From: Chaetoderma sp. LZ-2023a
Taxonomy: Eukaryota > Mollusca > Caudofoveata > Chaetodermatida > Chaetodermatidae
Length of the DNA: 64,000 bases
Reading direction: 5' to 3'
Assembly (NCBI GenBank): GCA_034401795.1
Contig: CM067365.1
Coordinates: 16,049,166-16,113,165, forward strand
Positions 62,483 through 64,000 of the stretch are shown in pieces. Position numbers and translations under genes: made by a program. The stretch's first letter is position 1. The number at the start of each line of letters is the position of its first letter. The notes under the pieces were generated by a model that was given only the letters and a program-made list of their open reading frames with translations, was not told the origin of the DNA and did not search any database.

Positions 62483-64000
62483 CTCTAGGGCGGTCCGGAG
62501 CAACATTGGGGAGGGTAGGCGCCTCTACAGCCTTCCTGGGTTTCTTCGCCGGCGGCGGCTCCGAAAACCCAGCCGAAACAGACGTCGCAATAGGCCTGGC
62601 TTTCGCCTTGCCCTTATGCTTTTTCTGTTTCTTTGAAGGCTGTACTGATAGCGGCTTACCCACAGCCCCTAGTGCGTGCGCTTGCCGCACTAGCTCTAGC
62701 TGTAGATTTACCGCTAACCGATTCTGCGCAATACTGGCGGTGTCCTCTAAGATGGCCCGCGCTTGGCCACCAAAGATGCTAGGCCCTGTCAGGGGCGTCC
62801 CAAGAAGACGCTCCTTGACTGCCGTAGCCGGACGCATATGGTCAATGACCATTTGCCTCCTGGACTTCGTCACACGCGCTTGCACCCTTGCCAATGCGTC
62901 CATTGACAGCACCAAGCCGTCATTAACGCACGATAGCGCCACAGGTGGCACAGGGTGGCCTGCCCCTGCTTCAGCCCACACCGACTGAAGTAGACGATAG
63001 GAGTGATTGACAGCGCTCATGGCTGCCCTCACACCCTCATCGCATAGGGCCAGGACTTCTTCCTGGTGTACCTGGGCCTTATCCACTAGTGCCGGACCGG
63101 GACCACCCGAACCGGCACTCTGGACGCCCAGTACCCATCGGTCATCCTCCGTGACCGACGGGACTACACCATACCTGTCGTATTCACCCCGCAGAATACG
63201 GCACCTTGCCCGCACCTCCCTGGAGGCCGCAGGGAGCTGACCCTTGGTCATTAGTTGTTTACTATAAATAGCATCCAACAAATCAATGAACCGTGGATCC
63301 AGTCCCACTGACTGGATCCGGGCCGCGGGCAAAATCCCCGTCCTAATCGACGCAACCGACGGACGGGCGCATCTTCATCGGCCGTGGCCGAAACCACAGA
63401 CGGGTCAACTCTGGCTAGCCACGCCAGAGCATCAGACCAGTCTAACTCCGAAGAAGATACTCCCGCAAACACGTCACCCGTTGACATGTTTACGGGTCTG
63501 CCAGCCATGGCCTCCCGGCCAGGAGCCACGGCTGACACGCCAGGCACTCCGCTACCACATGGTTCCGCCGCCACCCCATGAAACACTCCGGTCCATGGGG
63601 TAGGTCCGCACGGAAAACCGTACGGACCCGTAACCGTCGCGGAACCATAGCCGGCCACGGGCGCCAACGGCACCCCATGTCCGGCTGCCGGACCAGGCGA
63701 GATAGGTGAGTACCACGCCTGGCCCGGCACACCGGTTCCCCTGACGGCTGGTGACAAACCAAGCCGCACGGAACCGGTGCACGGTAACGGATTGGCCTCA
63801 GCCGCAGGCGGAGCCGCTGACCTGGCTTGCGCCAAACCAGACAAATGGAGGCCGGTTCCGTCCAGGACGGAATCAACCTCCATATTCTCCACCTGCGGCT
63901 TCACGGGCCGCAGCAACCTCTCCTCCTCGGCCTCATCGTCTTCAGACTCCGAAGAGCCGTCACTCGACGAATAAACCGTGGAGCCGTCCTGGCGGACGGC
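62412..64000 (-). pseudogene. D2 gag-like ORF, one frameshift, N-terminus off window
   Basis: 62412-63332 is an uninterrupted 306-codon second half (PAARIQSVGLDPRFID onward, TKSRRQMVIDHMRPATAV, KKQKKHKGKAKARP, lysine/glycine tail) and keeps the 53 bp that D1 lost. The first half reads in another frame from 63251 upward: one C is missing at about 63366 compared with D1 (GCGCCCG versus GCGCCCCG on the coding strand). The zinc finger lies beyond the window. Confidence 0.8.

Larger units (their letters stand above)
58537..64000 (-). mobile_element. DIRS retrotransposon copy D2, truncated by the window
   Basis: Nearly identical to D1 with a constant offset of 7906 bp at the left end (terminus 58537, terminal repeat 58572-58728, internal complementary region 58783-58884). 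Its left terminus follows D0's right terminus with no base between them. The other end lies beyond 64000. Coding order on the minus strand is the same as in D1. Confidence 0.88.

Noticed and set aside
1..64000. Prokaryotic-type defence or toxin systems, tRNA or rRNA genes
   Set aside because: No cloverleaf, rRNA-like block or operon was seen. All long frames are explained by BOLL or retroelements.

Overview
The window is eukaryotic nuclear DNA: an intron-rich animal gene lies in a dense mass of degraded transposable elements, with no operons and no prokaryotic gene packing. The gene organisation, the GAGGCCC/CCAGGTGAGC-ended repeats, the tandem-bodied intronic repeats and the DIRS retrotransposons suggest a lophotrochozoan, most likely a mollusc. 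That assignment is inference; no marker gene fixes the species.

The one host gene I recognise is a boule-like (BOLL, DAZ family) RNA-binding protein on the minus strand. Eight coding exons can be placed between 40940 and 20376. They encode the N-terminal linker, an RRM (RNP2 IFVGGI, RNP1 KGYGFVTF split by an intron) and part of the glutamine/tyrosine/proline-rich tail. The start-codon exon and the last exon(s) were not found. Introns make up almost all of its more than 20 kb and are packed with repeats.

Region by region: 1-4.9 kb holds AT-rich DNA with TTAA-flanked foldback MITEs. 4.9-20 kb is mostly long elements that start with an ACAAGAGGCCC hairpin and end with a CCAGGTGAGCTAA hairpin, plus tandem arrays and a LINE reverse-transcriptase remnant. 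20-41 kb is BOLL with intronic MITEs and satellite-like arrays, one of which carries perfect AGGTCAnnnTGACCT palindromes. 41-48.7 kb has unassigned DNA, a decayed zinc-finger/PHD transposon ORF, another GAGGCCC-type element and a ~160-bp array. 48.8-64 kb is a nest of DIRS tyrosine-recombinase retrotransposons: a degraded copy (D0), a 7069-bp copy (D1) inserted inside D0, and a third copy (D2) joined directly to D0's end and running off the window.

D1 and D2 are nearly identical and complementary in their damage. Each keeps parts the other has lost (D1 an open RT/RNase H frame, D2 the RT motif-A aspartate and an intact second half of gag), yet neither is complete. I found no convincing new defence or metabolic system. 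The items most worth a second look are the DIRS nest and junction, the TTAA MITE superfamily, the shared-termini elements with two different tandem bodies, and transposon ends lying within 10 bp of two BOLL splice donors.
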